Notes: generated from the sequence alone by a model not told the origin. A stretch of DNA of 64,000 nt from Candidatus Kapaibacterium sp. (GCA_026003495.1 BPHK01000001.1:744001-808000), one strand, 5' to 3'; positions 7,480 through 17,474 are shown, counted from the stretch's first letter. Made by a program: numbers and translations.

Positions 7480-10302
7480 ATGCGGACATTTCTTGCCGCA
7501 CTGTGCGTGCTGCTGCTTTCCCAAGCGCTGCACGCGCAGATCATTGTTGATGCCGGGAAGGATACCCTTCAGCTGTGTCAAGGACAGACAGCGCAACTTG
7601 GCGGCTCGCCGACAGCGCTCGGCGGACGCGCACCATACCGCTACCAGTGGGACCCTCCGCTGGGATTGAGTGATCCAAGTTCCCCCAATCCGATCTTGAC
7701 CGCGCTCCGATCGAATCAGCGCTACGTTCTCACCGTCACCGATGCCGACGGCGCAGTCGGGCGCGACACGGTGTTTCTGCTCATGTTCATCCCACCACGG
7801 ATTACAGCTGGTGGGACGATCGAGGTTTGCGTGGGGAAAGATGTCGTCCTCGGCGGAGCGCCGACTGCATACGGCGGTGAGCCACCGTACGCGTACGAGT
7901 GGATTGGGCTGCCGCCATCTGCGCAGAATGCCACCTCGTCGAATCCGACGTTCCCAGCCGATCGCGTCCAGCAGCGTTCAGTTATCCTTCGGGTCACCGA
8001 TGCGAGGGGATGCGTTGCACTCGATACTGCATCCATCACAGTGACCCAGCCAATTACTGTTACGCTAGCACAGCGATCATTCCAAATCTGCCCGGGTGAG
8101 CCAGTGCAGGTGGGGGCCAATCCACTTGCACAGGGCGGCTCACCGCCGTACCGCGTTGTATGGTCACCGCCGACCGGGATTAGCTCGCCGGATATTCCCA
8201 ATCCAACGGTGTTTCCCAGTTCGACGACGCGCTACTACTGCACCGTCACCGATGCAAAGGGCTGCACGCGGACCGATAGCGTTCTCGTGCTGGTCAAGCC
8301 TGCAATGACGCTGCAACTCCGCGATACTTCGATTTGCTTCGGGAAGGAAATCCAGCTTGGCGATTCTGCAATGGTCAGCGGCGGAGTCCCACCGTACCAG
8401 TTCGAGTGGGAAGTGTTCGATGAACAAGGTCGGCCAGCGAGCGATACGCTCGATCGACACGCGGTAGTGCAGCGGCTGGTGCCACCGGCAACGCGGCTCT
8501 ACCGCCTCCTCGTCCGGGATGCGCAAGGGTGCGTTCAACGTGCGTCGTTGCGTGTGACTGTCACTGAACCCCCCATTGCAAGCTTTGCCATACCACCAGA
8601 AATCTGTCAAGGCAAATCTATCATCTTCGGCACGGCGTACAATCGCTTCTATGAGTACCTCTGGCAAATTGAAGGTGCTGGGGGTGTCATCGTCGGAGAT
8701 CCACTGTCGAATGTCGTGCGCATCCGGTGGGATTCCAGTGGGCGTTCGACCGTCTCGTTGCGCGTCCGCGATCGCGAAAAAGGCTGCGACTACTACGCCG
8801 ATGCAACAGTCCGTGTGCATCCGCTGCCGGAACCTCGCATTACAGTCGAAGGGCGCTCCCACCTCTGCCCTGGTGAAACCACTACTCTCGATGCAGGCGA
8901 AGGATTCACCAACTATGCGTGGTCGAACGGTGCGCGCTCACGACGGATTACAATCAGCGACCAACAGGCCGGCGCCTATACCGTGACCGTGACCGACTCG
9001 AATGGGTGTGTCAATACCTCTCCACCACAAATTATCCGTGCAAATACAACTCCACAGCCTGCAATCACAGGACCGACCAAATTCTGTGCAGGAACAACCA
9101 TCGAGCTGCGTGCGACACCAGGGTTCACGCGTTACCAGTGGAGCACCGGTGCAACGACGCCAACGATTACCGTCAGCCAACCAGGAACGTACACGGTAAC
9201 CGTCTTCGATAGCATTGATTGTCAGGGAAGCTCGCCGCCGTTTACGACGGTCTTCAATCCAGTTTCGATGAGTGGTGGCGGTGATGCACAGTTCCTCAAT
9301 CGCGAAACGTTGCTTGACTACCCCGAACAGACAATCTACTTTGTCAACACCGACGATGAACCACTGACACTCAGCGCAATTCGCATCACACCGTATTATC
9401 CCGACCTTCGCATAGCAGGGCTTTTTATCAGTGGGCGGCAAGTTGCAAGTATCAATGGCCAAGTGCTCCAGGTTGGGGAGCGGCTCGATGTCAAGCTCAA
9501 GTACACACCGCAAGTGCCAGATACAACAGTCGTCCGGGTTGAGTTGGAAGTGCTGCTGCCGTGCCCATGGACCTACATTCAACCAGTGCAGCTCTCGTCC
9601 TACGATAAGCGCATCACCACCATCGCGAAAGCAATAGATACGCACGGAGCAGTTGGACAGCCGCTCAGCATCCCGATCACGCTGCAGCTTGTCAGTGAGC
9701 AGGACTCGATCGTTGATGCAACGGTTGACTACGCTGTCCGCATCAATGCCCGCCTGTTCGATTTTACGGGTATTTCTCATGGTAGGCTCCTTGAGTCGAG
9801 CATTGGCGGCGATGAATGGTACACCATCCGCATCGTTCGCGAAGGCGTGACACTCCGAACAACTGAGCCATACCTGCTGGGTACAATCGAAGGGAGAGGC
9901 TTAGCCTCACGTCTGCTGCGCGATTCGGTCCGTATTGTGACAGTTGCAGTTCGCGATGTGCTCAAGCCCCCTGTAGTGCGAACGGTCAACGGTCTTTTGT
10001 CGCTCGACCCATACTGCTTTGCGCGAGATATTGTGCTCGGAGGCGCACTCCGACTACGTTTGCACCCCAACCCGGCATCCGAGTACGTGGCTGTCGCGAT
10101 CGAAAATCCCATCGAAGGTTCCTACACGCTCGAGCTTCGATCTACTGGTGGCGTACTCCTTGAGCGTCGCACCATTACGCTCAATGCTGGCATGCAAGAA
10201 CTAGTGCAGATTCCGCTCAATCGTGCCCCAAGCGGCGTTGCACTCTTGACGGTCGAAACCCCCATCGGAAGCTATCGAACATCGTTTGTCGTGGTTAAGT
10301 AG
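7480..10302 (+). CDS. Secreted Ig-like repeat protein with T9SS type A C-terminal sorting domain
   Basis: This 940-residue protein has a signal peptide (MRTFLAALCVLLLSQALHAQ), then about seven tandem Ig/PKD-like repeats. Each opens with a CxGxxxxLG-type motif (QLCQGQ, EVCVGK, QICPGE, SICFGK, EICQGK, HLCPGE, KFCAGT) and the earlier ones carry GGxPPYxxxW and TVTDAxGC blocks, as in adhesin-like SprB/gliding proteins. A non-repeat beta region follows. The final 80 residues hold LHPNPASEYVAVAIENP and end SYRTSFVVVK, the hallmark of the T9SS type A sorting domain. The product should cross the outer membrane by T9SS and stay on or leave the surface. Start 7480 is chosen because it opens the signal peptide; an in-frame ATG at 7420 lies inside the sigma-54-type promoter. 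Confidence 0.88.
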   Translation: MRTFLAALCVLLLSQALHAQIIVDAGKDTLQLCQGQTAQLGGSPTALGGRAPYRYQWDPPLGLSDPSSPNPILTALRSNQRYVLTVTDADGAVGRDTVFLLMFIPPRITAGGTIEVCVGKDVVLGGAPTAYGGEPPYAYEWIGLPPSAQNATSSNPTFPADRVQQRSVILRVTDARGCVALDTASITVTQPITVTLAQRSFQICPGEPVQVGANPLAQGGSPPYRVVWSPPTGISSPDIPNPTVFPSSTTRYYCTVTDAKGCTRTDSVLVLVKPAMTLQLRDTSICFGKEIQLGDSAMVSGGVPPYQFEWEVFDEQGRPASDTLDRHAVVQRLVPPATRLYRLLVRDAQGCVQRASLRVTVTEPPIASFAIPPEICQGKSIIFGTAYNRFYEYLWQIEGAGGVIVGDPLSNVVRIRWDSSGRSTVSLRVRDREKGCDYYADATVRVHPLPEPRITVEGRSHLCPGETTTLDAGEGFTNYAWSNGARSRRITISDQQAGAYTVTVTDSNGCVNTSPPQIIRANTTPQPAITGPTKFCAGTTIELRATPGFTRYQWSTGATTPTITVSQPGTYTVTVFDSIDCQGSSPPFTTVFNPVSMSGGGDAQFLNRETLLDYPEQTIYFVNTDDEPLTLSAIRITPYYPDLRIAGLFISGRQVASINGQVLQVGERLDVKLKYTPQVPDTTVVRVELEVLLPCPWTYIQPVQLSSYDKRITTIAKAIDTHGAVGQPLSIPITLQLVSEQDSIVDATVDYAVRINARLFDFTGISHGRLLESSIGGDEWYTIRIVREGVTLRTTEPYLLGTIEGRGLASRLLRDSVRIVTVAVRDVLKPPVVRTVNGLLSLDPYCFARDIVLGGALRLRLHPNPASEYVAVAIENPIEGSYTLELRSTGGVLLERRTITLNAGMQELVQIPLNRAPSGVALLTVETPIGSYRTSFVVVK

Positions 10303-10377
10303 GGTCGAGGTTCCACACGCGGTGTCCACTTGTTGCATCTCCAATTGGCGCGGGCTGCTCTGGCAGAGAGGAACTGG

Positions 10378-10385
10378 TATATTTG
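10378..10385 (+). promoter_or_regulatory. Candidate -7 box TATATTTG
   Basis: TATATTTG followed by C is an exact TAnnTTTG match, 40 bases before the ATG of the OmpA-family gene. No -33 TTG lies at the standard 19-21 base spacing. Confidence 0.45.
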
Positions 10386-10424
10386 CCCCACGAAGTGCTA
10401 CCACTCACACGATTGAACGAGCGC

Positions 10425-12581
10425 ATGAATGTTCCTCTGCTGCGGAGGACCGTGTCTCTTGCAGTCTTCGCAGTGATCCACCTTGTTGCGCAGGAGCGTC
10501 GGCCGTGGATCTATGTTGGTGGGTGGGCAGCCTATCAAAACAACATCCAGTCTGCTGATTTCCAATCTTTGCCGAATGCATTCCGATGCGGACCGAACTA
10601 CACGACGGGGACTGGTGGAGTTGGTAGTCTTGGGCTTTTGGCGACGTATCCACTGGCTGATCCACTTGCCATCGAATTCCGCGCGGGGTACGCACCGCTG
10701 AGCGGGCGACTTTTTCGCAACGAAACCATCGGCAATACGGCTGACATCGGTGGCAGTAACCAAACAACGCCGGTGGAAGCAATGCACGAGCTGTTTACAT
10801 CATTCCCTGCGCTCGTTGCGGAACCAGTGATTGGAGCGCTGCTCTTCCATCGAGTGCGCCTAGGCTTTGGGGTACGGCTTTCCTACATCGTCGGAAATCG
10901 GTTCGAACAAGTCGAGACGCTCACGCAGCCAGACTATGTGTTCTATGTGCCTGATTCCTCGAGGCAGCGGAATCGTACCGATGGGGCAGTCGGCAATCTC
11001 TACCGCGGGCAGTTTCACTTGAGTCTATCGGCCGGAGTAGATTTTCCACTGACGTCAGAGCTGACGCTGACACCGGAGCTTCGCTACTACTATTCGCTCG
11101 TTCCTGTCACCCGCGATGTGTCTTGGCAGATTTCGCCGATTGCGATCGGAGCGAGCTTACGATACGCACTCTATCCGCCACCCCCGCCCCGCTACTTGTT
11201 CGATACTGTGTACGTCCGCGATACCAGCACGGTCGCGCTCGTCGGTTTGGAACGGGAAGAAATCATTTTGCTCGAACGCCAAGAGAAAACCGATCGCCGC
11301 GAAGAGCGCATCGGGGAGCAGCGAACTATCTATTCGACGACAACAATCACCGAACGCTACGAACGCCGCACACCACGTCCGGCACTGTTTGCACTCGATG
11401 TCAAGGTACGCCCATTGCGTGCTGATGGAACACCGCTCGACAGTATCGAGCGCGTGGTCATCGAAGAAACCGAAGTCGAAGAAAGCTTCCCATTGCTGCC
11501 GTACGTGTTTTTCCCCGAGGGAAGCTCAATGCTGGAGCTTTCCAGACTTGTGCTTCTTGAACCTCCTGATACTGCGACGTTTGACGAAAAGCGCCTTTCC
11601 CCGGCGACGCTCGACATCTACCGGCATCTGCTCAACATCGTTGGCAGCCGGATGCGACGCAACCCCGCGGCGAAGCTGACACTCGTTGGGACCAACGGCG
11701 CTGTCGGCATCGAAGCAGGTAATCTGGCGCTCTCTCAAGCACGAGCGGAAGCAGTGCGCAACTACCTGACTCGTGTTTGGGGAATCGAGCAAAGCCGCAT
11801 CGCGATTCGTGCACGGAACTTGCCAGCATCCCCCTCGAACAATGCCACTCCCGAGGGGCAGGAGGAAAATCGCCGCGTAGAAATCCTTTCGAACGTGCCC
11901 GAGATTTTGCGGCCCGTCACGATCGCAACGGTGAGCGTCACATCCAATCCACCACTTGTTGAACTGGTACCCCAGGTGCAGTCGGAGGCAGGAATTGCGC
12001 AATGGCAAGCGACAATCGAGCAGGATGGCAAGCCGCTTCGGTCACTGCGCGGAGATTCCGCAACGCTCGAGCCATATCGCTGGAATGTTGCAGAGCCGCC
12101 GTATCCCAAGCTCGACCGTCCCATTGAGGTCACCTACACTGTCCGCGATCGCACTGGGCAAACGCTCGATAAATCGCTTGCACTCGATGTGCAACAGTTG
12201 ACCGTCCGCCAGAAGCGCTTCGAGCAACGTGACGATAAACGCATTGACCGCCTCTCGCTGATTGTCTTTGACTTCAACAAAGCAGAGCTGACGCCAATCC
12301 ATCGGCAGCTCCTCGGCGAGATCAAATCCCGCATTGAACCGAGATCGAAGGTCGTCATTGCGGGCTACGCCGACCGCAGCGGTGATCCCGACTACAATCG
12401 GGAGCTTGCGCGGCGCCGTTGCATTGAGGTTCAGCGTGCACTCGGTCTTGCCGATGCTACCATCCTTCCCAAAGGAAGCGATGAACTGCTCTACGACAAT
12501 AGCACCCCTGAAGGTCGCTCGTATTGCCGCACAGTGCAGATTACCATCGAAACGCCGATTGCAAATGGCAGCGCGCGGTAG
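10425..12581 (+). CDS. OmpA-family outer membrane protein with two OmpA-like domains
   Basis: This 718-residue protein begins with a signal peptide (MNVPLLRRTVSLAVFAVIHLVAQ). Residues of about 25-260 are rich in alternating aromatic/polar strands (WIYVGGWAAYQNN, FGVRLSYIVGN) and look like a beta-barrel. A charged stretch with ERQEKTDRREERIGEQ follows. A first OmpA-like module spans about 355-490 (FFPEGSSMLEL to EENRRVEIL) and a second 610-715 (IVFDFNKAELTPIHRQ, GYADRSGDPDYNRELARRR). Such modules bind peptidoglycan, so the protein should tether the outer membrane to the wall. The ATG at 10425 is preferred over the upstream TTG because it starts the signal peptide. It overlaps the next gene by 17 bases. 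Confidence 0.88.
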   Translation: MNVPLLRRTVSLAVFAVIHLVAQERRPWIYVGGWAAYQNNIQSADFQSLPNAFRCGPNYTTGTGGVGSLGLLATYPLADPLAIEFRAGYAPLSGRLFRNETIGNTADIGGSNQTTPVEAMHELFTSFPALVAEPVIGALLFHRVRLGFGVRLSYIVGNRFEQVETLTQPDYVFYVPDSSRQRNRTDGAVGNLYRGQFHLSLSAGVDFPLTSELTLTPELRYYYSLVPVTRDVSWQISPIAIGASLRYALYPPPPPRYLFDTVYVRDTSTVALVGLEREEIILLERQEKTDRREERIGEQRTIYSTTTITERYERRTPRPALFALDVKVRPLRADGTPLDSIERVVIEETEVEESFPLLPYVFFPEGSSMLELSRLVLLEPPDTATFDEKRLSPATLDIYRHLLNIVGSRMRRNPAAKLTLVGTNGAVGIEAGNLALSQARAEAVRNYLTRVWGIEQSRIAIRARNLPASPSNNATPEGQEENRRVEILSNVPEILRPVTIATVSVTSNPPLVELVPQVQSEAGIAQWQATIEQDGKPLRSLRGDSATLEPYRWNVAEPPYPKLDRPIEVTYTVRDRTGQTLDKSLALDVQQLTVRQKRFEQRDDKRIDRLSLIVFDFNKAELTPIHRQLLGEIKSRIEPRSKVVIAGYADRSGDPDYNRELARRRCIEVQRALGLADATILPKGSDELLYDNSTPEGRSYCRTVQITIETPIANGSAR

Positions 12582-13494
12582 CCTTGTGCGATGGGTGAGC
12601 ATGCTTGTCATTGCATGTTGCATCTTTGAAGGCTGCTCGACGCTCGATCCTGTCGTGCGGCGCCGAATGGAGCAAACGCGCGCAATCATTGAAGGCAGCG
12701 ACGAGCGATTTGCCCCGACGGTGTATCGTCTGCTCGAGCGCGGCGTTGATTCTGCATTTCTCTGGCACGCGTTTCACCATTCAGCGACAGCGTTTCTTCC
12801 GCCGATGCTGCGGATCAATGTGACGGGCTTTCTGCGCAAAGTGGACTACTCGCACAATTGGAGTGATGCTTCGATTCGCGCCTGCCGAGCGTTCCTTGAT
12901 TCGAATCGCGCACTCCTCAATCGCGTTGCGCGCGACTATGGCGTGCCAGCAGAGATCATCACCGCGGTTCTGTGGGTGGAAACAAAGTTCGGGAGGGTGA
13001 CAGGGATAAACCACGTCTGGAGCGTCTATGCAACGCTTGCAACTGCCGATCAACCGGAGAACATCCGAGCAAATCAAGCAGCGTACCGCGATACAATTGC
13101 CGATCCGGCGCGACTGGCCGAGCTTGATTCACTAGTTGAAGTGCGCTCCAAGCGTAAAGCAGCCTGGGCACTCGGTGAGTTGGAAGCACTCTGGCAGATG
13201 TCGCGGGATTCTGCGCTTGATGTCCTTGCTCTCCGCGGCTCGTGGGCAGGAGCATTCGGTTTGCCGCAGTTTATTCCATCGAGTTACCTCCGATGGGCAC
13301 GTGATGGCGATGGCGATGGGCGAGTGGACTTGTTCAACCTTGCTGATGCAGTTGCCAGCGTTGCAAACTACCTACGTTCGAACGGGTGGTCGAGCGAGCG
13401 CCGTGCTCAAGAAGCAGCACTTTTCCACTACAACAACAGCCGCGACTACGTCGAGTGTATCTTCCGTGTCGCTGAGCTTCTCCTTGAGCAGTAG
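12565..13494 (+). CDS. MltB-like lytic murein transglycosylase (SLT_2 domain)
   Basis: This 309-residue exported protein has the hydrophobic start VSMLVIACCIFEGCSTLD, probably a lipoprotein signal although FEGC is a poor lipobox. The catalytic domain shows ITAVLWVETKFGRVTG, with the Glu expected to be the catalytic acid of the MltB family, then WAGAFGLPQFIPSSY and DLFNLADAVASVANYL, all diagnostic of the family. The enzyme cuts the MurNAc-GlcNAc bond to leave 1,6-anhydro ends. It starts inside the last 17 bases of the OmpA gene, suggesting coupled expression of a wall-binding and a wall-cutting protein. Confidence 0.88.
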   Translation: MAARGSLVRWVSMLVIACCIFEGCSTLDPVVRRRMEQTRAIIEGSDERFAPTVYRLLERGVDSAFLWHAFHHSATAFLPPMLRINVTGFLRKVDYSHNWSDASIRACRAFLDSNRALLNRVARDYGVPAEIITAVLWVETKFGRVTGINHVWSVYATLATADQPENIRANQAAYRDTIADPARLAELDSLVEVRSKRKAAWALGELEALWQMSRDSALDVLALRGSWAGAFGLPQFIPSSYLRWARDGDGDGRVDLFNLADAVASVANYLRSNGWSSERRAQEAALFHYNNSRDYVECIFRVAELLLEQ

Positions 13495-13566
13495 TGCAAC
13501 CGTTGGCGTGGCTCTGCGTATCAAAGCATGTTTTTGGCAGTACTGTTCACTTTCGATCGCTTGCCT

Positions 13567-14295
13567 ATGAAGCAGACCTTGTCGGCATTTGTGATAGCCC
13601 TGGCAGTGTGCAGCACATGCCTTGCCAGCGATTCAAGCCAGGTGCAGAAGATTATCACTGCCTACCACCATGCGCTCGGCGATGTATCGAAGTTGCGGAA
13701 CCTTCGCTCGTGGAGTCTGGAGGGCAAGCTCGTTAGCTCCGATGGTAGCTGGAAGCGTACGTACCGGGCGTGGTTCGAAGGAAACAAAGCGCGCTGGGAG
13801 TTAGTGCTCCAGCCAGGAATTGTTGCCACGACCTGGTCCGATGGCACGCGTGGCTGGACGATCCAGCCGTGGACACAGTCGCTGGTCCCACAACCGCTCG
13901 ATGCACCGCAGCTGCGTCAGGTGAGCTGGTTTGCGCAGCTTTGGCACAATGATTTGATCGCACCGTCGCCGCGCACTCGCCTGGAGTACCTTGGCACTGA
14001 GGAACTCGATGGCTCCGATTGTTTCAAGCTCCGTGCCTATCGAGACGATGGCTCAGTTGCAACGTACTACACAGATCCCGACAGCGGATTACTCGTCAAA
14101 GTAGAAATCGAATCAGAGCTTGCAGGGAATCGAGTCCGCTGGGAAGCCACACTGGGCAACTACGCCCCTGTTGATGGCGTGATGATGCCGATGGAGCTTG
14201 CAACGTCGAGTGGAATGATCCTCGTCGAGCGGTACCGACTGGATATTCTCCTCGATCAAACGCTGTTTGCACCACCACAGGAGAATGCGCGATGA
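13567..14295 (+). CDS. LolA-like outer membrane lipoprotein-sorting fold protein
   Basis: This 242-residue protein has a signal peptide (MKQTLSAFVIALAVCSTCLA). The rest has the beta pattern of LolA/LolB-like folds: RNLRSWSLEGKLVSSDG, a W-rich middle (WTIQPWTQ) and YYTDPDSGLLVKVEIES, with the typical closing NYAPVDGVMMPMEL. Members bind lipid or lipoprotein acyl chains in the periplasm or act as small-ligand sensors. It ends in an ATGA overlap with the BNR-repeat gene, so the two are likely to be co-translated and may work together. Confidence 0.75.
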   Translation: MKQTLSAFVIALAVCSTCLASDSSQVQKIITAYHHALGDVSKLRNLRSWSLEGKLVSSDGSWKRTYRAWFEGNKARWELVLQPGIVATTWSDGTRGWTIQPWTQSLVPQPLDAPQLRQVSWFAQLWHNDLIAPSPRTRLEYLGTEELDGSDCFKLRAYRDDGSVATYYTDPDSGLLVKVEIESELAGNRVRWEATLGNYAPVDGVMMPMELATSSGMILVERYRLDILLDQTLFAPPQENAR

Positions 14296-17200
14296 TGCAG
14301 AGACTCGTTTGGTTGGTTTTGCTTGTCTTCATGGTAGCAGTGCTTGCTGTCGCTGCACAGCAAGCAATATCGCCTGCGGTTCTTGGTGGGCTCTCGGCGC
14401 GTGCGCTCGGTCCTGCGACGTGCTCGGGACGTGTAACCGCAATCGAAGCGACGTACGTGCCGATTGACTCTGCGCATCCGAACGATCGGCGGCTTGTCAT
14501 TTACGTTGGATCAGCTGCCGGAGGCGTCTTCAAATCCCGTGATGGCGGACTGACCTTCGAGCCAATCTTCGATAAGCAAGACTACCTTTCGATCGGCGCA
14601 ATGGCGCTCGATCCGCGCCATCAAGACTCGGTCCTCTGGGTCGGCACAGGGGAATCGAACGTGCGCAACAGCGTTTCGATCGGTGGCGGGCTTTACCGCA
14701 CAACCGATGGCGGCAAGACGTGGAAGAAGATGGGGCTCGATAGTGTCGAGCGCATCGCTAAGATTGCGCTCAATCCGCGCAATCCAGATACACTCTTCGT
14801 CGCTGGGCTTGGCGCGCTGTGGAGCGATTCGCCCCACCGTGGGCTTTACCGTTCCACAGACGGCGGCCGCACGTTCGAGCGCGTCCTCTACGTGGATGAG
14901 AAAACCGGCTGCGCAGATGTTGCCGTTGATCCTGCCGATCCACGAGTTGTCTATTGCGCCATGTGGCAGTTTCGGCGGAAGGCGTGGAGCTTTTCCTCCG
15001 GTGGTCCAGGCAGCGGACTCTACAAATCCACTGACGGTGGAACGACCTGGCAGCGCTTGACGAATGATTTGCCGAGCGGTGAGCTTGGACGCATCGTACT
15101 GGCGATTGCACCTTCGAATCCTGCGATTGTCTATGCGATGGTCGAAGCGCGCCAGAGCGCGCTGTACCGCTCAACCGATCGTGGCCAAACTTGGGAGAGA
15201 CGCTCAGCCGCAGTGAACGTGACGGCGCGCCCATTCTACTTTGCAGCGATGGCAGTGGACCCCTACGATCCAGATCGCGTCTATCGGCTGACGTTTCAAT
15301 TGGCCATTAGTGAGGATGGCGGCAAAACCTTCAACGCATTTTCGTACGGGGGTGCACTTCATCCCGACCACCATGCATTCTGGATTGATCCAATCAACCC
15401 GCAGCATCTCTTGATCGGTACCGATGGGGGAGTCTATGAAAGCTTCGACCGTGGACGTTCATGGCGGATGTTCCGTTCGCTCCCACTGGCGCAGTTCTAC
15501 CGTGTCAGCTACGACTTCGATGACCCATACAACATCATGGGCGGACTGCAGGATAACGGCTCGTGGATGGTACCCCACCGTGTCCGAGGGGGTTCTATCG
15601 GCAATTGCGACTGGAAATCAACTGGCTGGGGAGATGGCTTTGCGGTCGTTCGCGATCGAGTACGTCCGGAGTTCATTTACTTTGAGTCACAAGGTGGAGA
15701 TGCGGTACGCCGCAATCTCCGCACAAACGAGACACGCTCAATCCAGCCTCGTGCAGAGGTGGGCATGCCCAAGCTCCGCTTCAATTGGAATACGCCGATT
15801 GTGCTCAGCAGTGCAAACCCGCGGTACCTGTACATCGGAGCGCAGTACCTCTACCGCTCAACTGATCACGGCGCAACCTGGCAGCGTCTTTCGCCGGATT
15901 TGACCACGAACGATTCAACGAAATACGACCCCCAGGAAAGCGGCGGGGTAACACGCGATAACACGAGTGCTGAAAATCACTGCACGATCTACACGATTGC
16001 GGATTCTCCACTCGATGAGCGCCTCATATGGGTCGGGACCGATGATGGCAATCTCCAGCGAACACCCGACGGCGGCAAAACCTGGACGAACTGCGTGCAG
16101 TGGCTGCCACGTTCGCTACCGCGTGGTACGTGGGTGAGCTGTGTCGAGCCGAGCAGGCATGATCGCCAGACATGCTTTGTGACGTTCGATAACCACACCC
16201 GTGGCGACATGAAGCCGTATGTTTATTGCACAACGGATTTGGGCAAGACGTGGACGCGATTGCAGACCGATAGTGTGCGTGGTTTTGCGCACGTGATTCG
16301 CCAAGACTTGGTCAATCCGAATCTGCTCTTCCTTGGCACCGAACTGGGGTTGTATGTTTCTCTCGATGGAGGCAATACGTTTGCGCGCTACAAAGGCATA
16401 CCTGCAACGCCCGTCCGAGACATTCAAATTCACCCGCGAGAGCACGACCTCATCGTTGCAACGCACGGGCGTGGCGTCTATGTGATTGATGACATCACAC
16501 CGCTCCGCGCGATGCGTGCGGAGCTTCTCGATAGCCCGCTAGTTATGCTCCCGACCCGGCCGACCGTTCAGCGGTTCGAGAGCGGCTTTCAGGAATTCAG
16601 TGGCTCGGATGAATTTGTCGCACCCTCGCCGAGCGATGATGCGCTAATTGCGTACTACCTTCGTGGGAGGCACCTCATCGGTCCCATGCGAGTTGAGATC
16701 CTTGATTCCAGTGGAGCGGTGATCGCAACACTACCACCCGGAAAGCGCAAAGGCATCAACCGGATTGGGTGGGGCATGCGGATGAATCCCCCGCGAGTGG
16801 CGCGGTCGCCGAATCCCGGAGGCGGAGCATTTGGGCCGACGGTACTGCCAGGTGTTTACACAGTACGGGTGGTTGAGGGCGATCGCGTTGCAACCGGCCG
16901 GCTGGTGATTCTCCATGATACGAGTGCCGGACTCAGCCTTGCCGAGCGCCGAGCAAATTTCAGCTCGTTACAGCGGCTCTATCGCGGAATCGAGGAGTTG
17001 GCGTTCGTTGTCGAGCAAATCCTTGTGCTCCGCGATACCCTCTCGGTGCGTGCCCGTGGCGTCGGCGACTCTGCACTCGCGCAGAGGATGATGAAGCTTG
17101 CCAGCACACTCGATTCGGCATACTACACGCTCGTAGCGCGGAAGACATCGCTCTTTGCAGATACAGAGCCGCAGCTTCGGGAAAAGCTCGCCGATCTCTA

Positions 17201-17411
17201 CAGCGCCATCGCATCCTATCCTGGCTCTCCGACTGATGAGCAGGAACGGCTCATCGGCCAATACCTGGCGCAGATCGAGCGTGCGGGCCGATGGGTTGAG
17301 TCTGTGGCCGGTTCGACCCTTGCGGATGTCAACCGCCAGCTTGCCCGCTACGGCCAGCAACCAATTGTATTGTTGACCAAAGAGGAGTTTCTCCAGCAAT
17401 CGGCGTACTAG
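14292..17411 (+). CDS. Large secreted BNR/sortilin-type beta-propeller protein
   Basis: This 1039-residue protein has an N-terminal signal peptide (MMQRLVWLVLLVFMVAVLAVAAQ). At least eight BNR/Asp-box repeats of the form S-x-D-G-G-x-T-W follow (YRTTDGGKTWKK, YRSTDGGRTF, YKSTDGGTTWQR, YRSTDRGQTWER, YRSTDHGATWQR, RTPDGGKTW), building two seven-bladed propellers as in VPS10/sortilin-like and glycosyl-hydrolase-annotated proteins of Bacteroidota. A C-terminal Ig-like and helical tail (about 790-1039) resembles the tail of the same family. There is no T9SS sorting domain, and the usual glycosidase annotation is not supported by any catalytic residue I can see. Confidence 0.85.
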   Translation: MMQRLVWLVLLVFMVAVLAVAAQQAISPAVLGGLSARALGPATCSGRVTAIEATYVPIDSAHPNDRRLVIYVGSAAGGVFKSRDGGLTFEPIFDKQDYLSIGAMALDPRHQDSVLWVGTGESNVRNSVSIGGGLYRTTDGGKTWKKMGLDSVERIAKIALNPRNPDTLFVAGLGALWSDSPHRGLYRSTDGGRTFERVLYVDEKTGCADVAVDPADPRVVYCAMWQFRRKAWSFSSGGPGSGLYKSTDGGTTWQRLTNDLPSGELGRIVLAIAPSNPAIVYAMVEARQSALYRSTDRGQTWERRSAAVNVTARPFYFAAMAVDPYDPDRVYRLTFQLAISEDGGKTFNAFSYGGALHPDHHAFWIDPINPQHLLIGTDGGVYESFDRGRSWRMFRSLPLAQFYRVSYDFDDPYNIMGGLQDNGSWMVPHRVRGGSIGNCDWKSTGWGDGFAVVRDRVRPEFIYFESQGGDAVRRNLRTNETRSIQPRAEVGMPKLRFNWNTPIVLSSANPRYLYIGAQYLYRSTDHGATWQRLSPDLTTNDSTKYDPQESGGVTRDNTSAENHCTIYTIADSPLDERLIWVGTDDGNLQRTPDGGKTWTNCVQWLPRSLPRGTWVSCVEPSRHDRQTCFVTFDNHTRGDMKPYVYCTTDLGKTWTRLQTDSVRGFAHVIRQDLVNPNLLFLGTELGLYVSLDGGNTFARYKGIPATPVRDIQIHPREHDLIVATHGRGVYVIDDITPLRAMRAELLDSPLVMLPTRPTVQRFESGFQEFSGSDEFVAPSPSDDALIAYYLRGRHLIGPMRVEILDSSGAVIATLPPGKRKGINRIGWGMRMNPPRVARSPNPGGGAFGPTVLPGVYTVRVVEGDRVATGRLVILHDTSAGLSLAERRANFSSLQRLYRGIEELAFVVEQILVLRDTLSVRARGVGDSALAQRMMKLASTLDSAYYTLVARKTSLFADTEPQLREKLADLYSAIASYPGSPTDEQERLIGQYLAQIERAGRWVESVAGSTLADVNRQLARYGQQPIVLLTKEEFLQQSAY

Positions 17412-17425
17412 AACGGAGGCTGCGG

Positions 17426-17434
17426 TATTTTTGC
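17426..17434 (+). promoter_or_regulatory. Promoter -7 box TATTTTTGC upstream of purL
   Basis: TATTTTTGC is one of four identical nine-base boxes in this window, all intergenic and all pointing into a gene. It matches TAnnTTTG and lies 40 bases before the purL ATG. No -33 TTG is evident. Confidence 0.6.
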
Positions 17435-17474
17435 AGCGCTGCTCGTTGGCAGCACGCGATGCAATCTCATCCTG

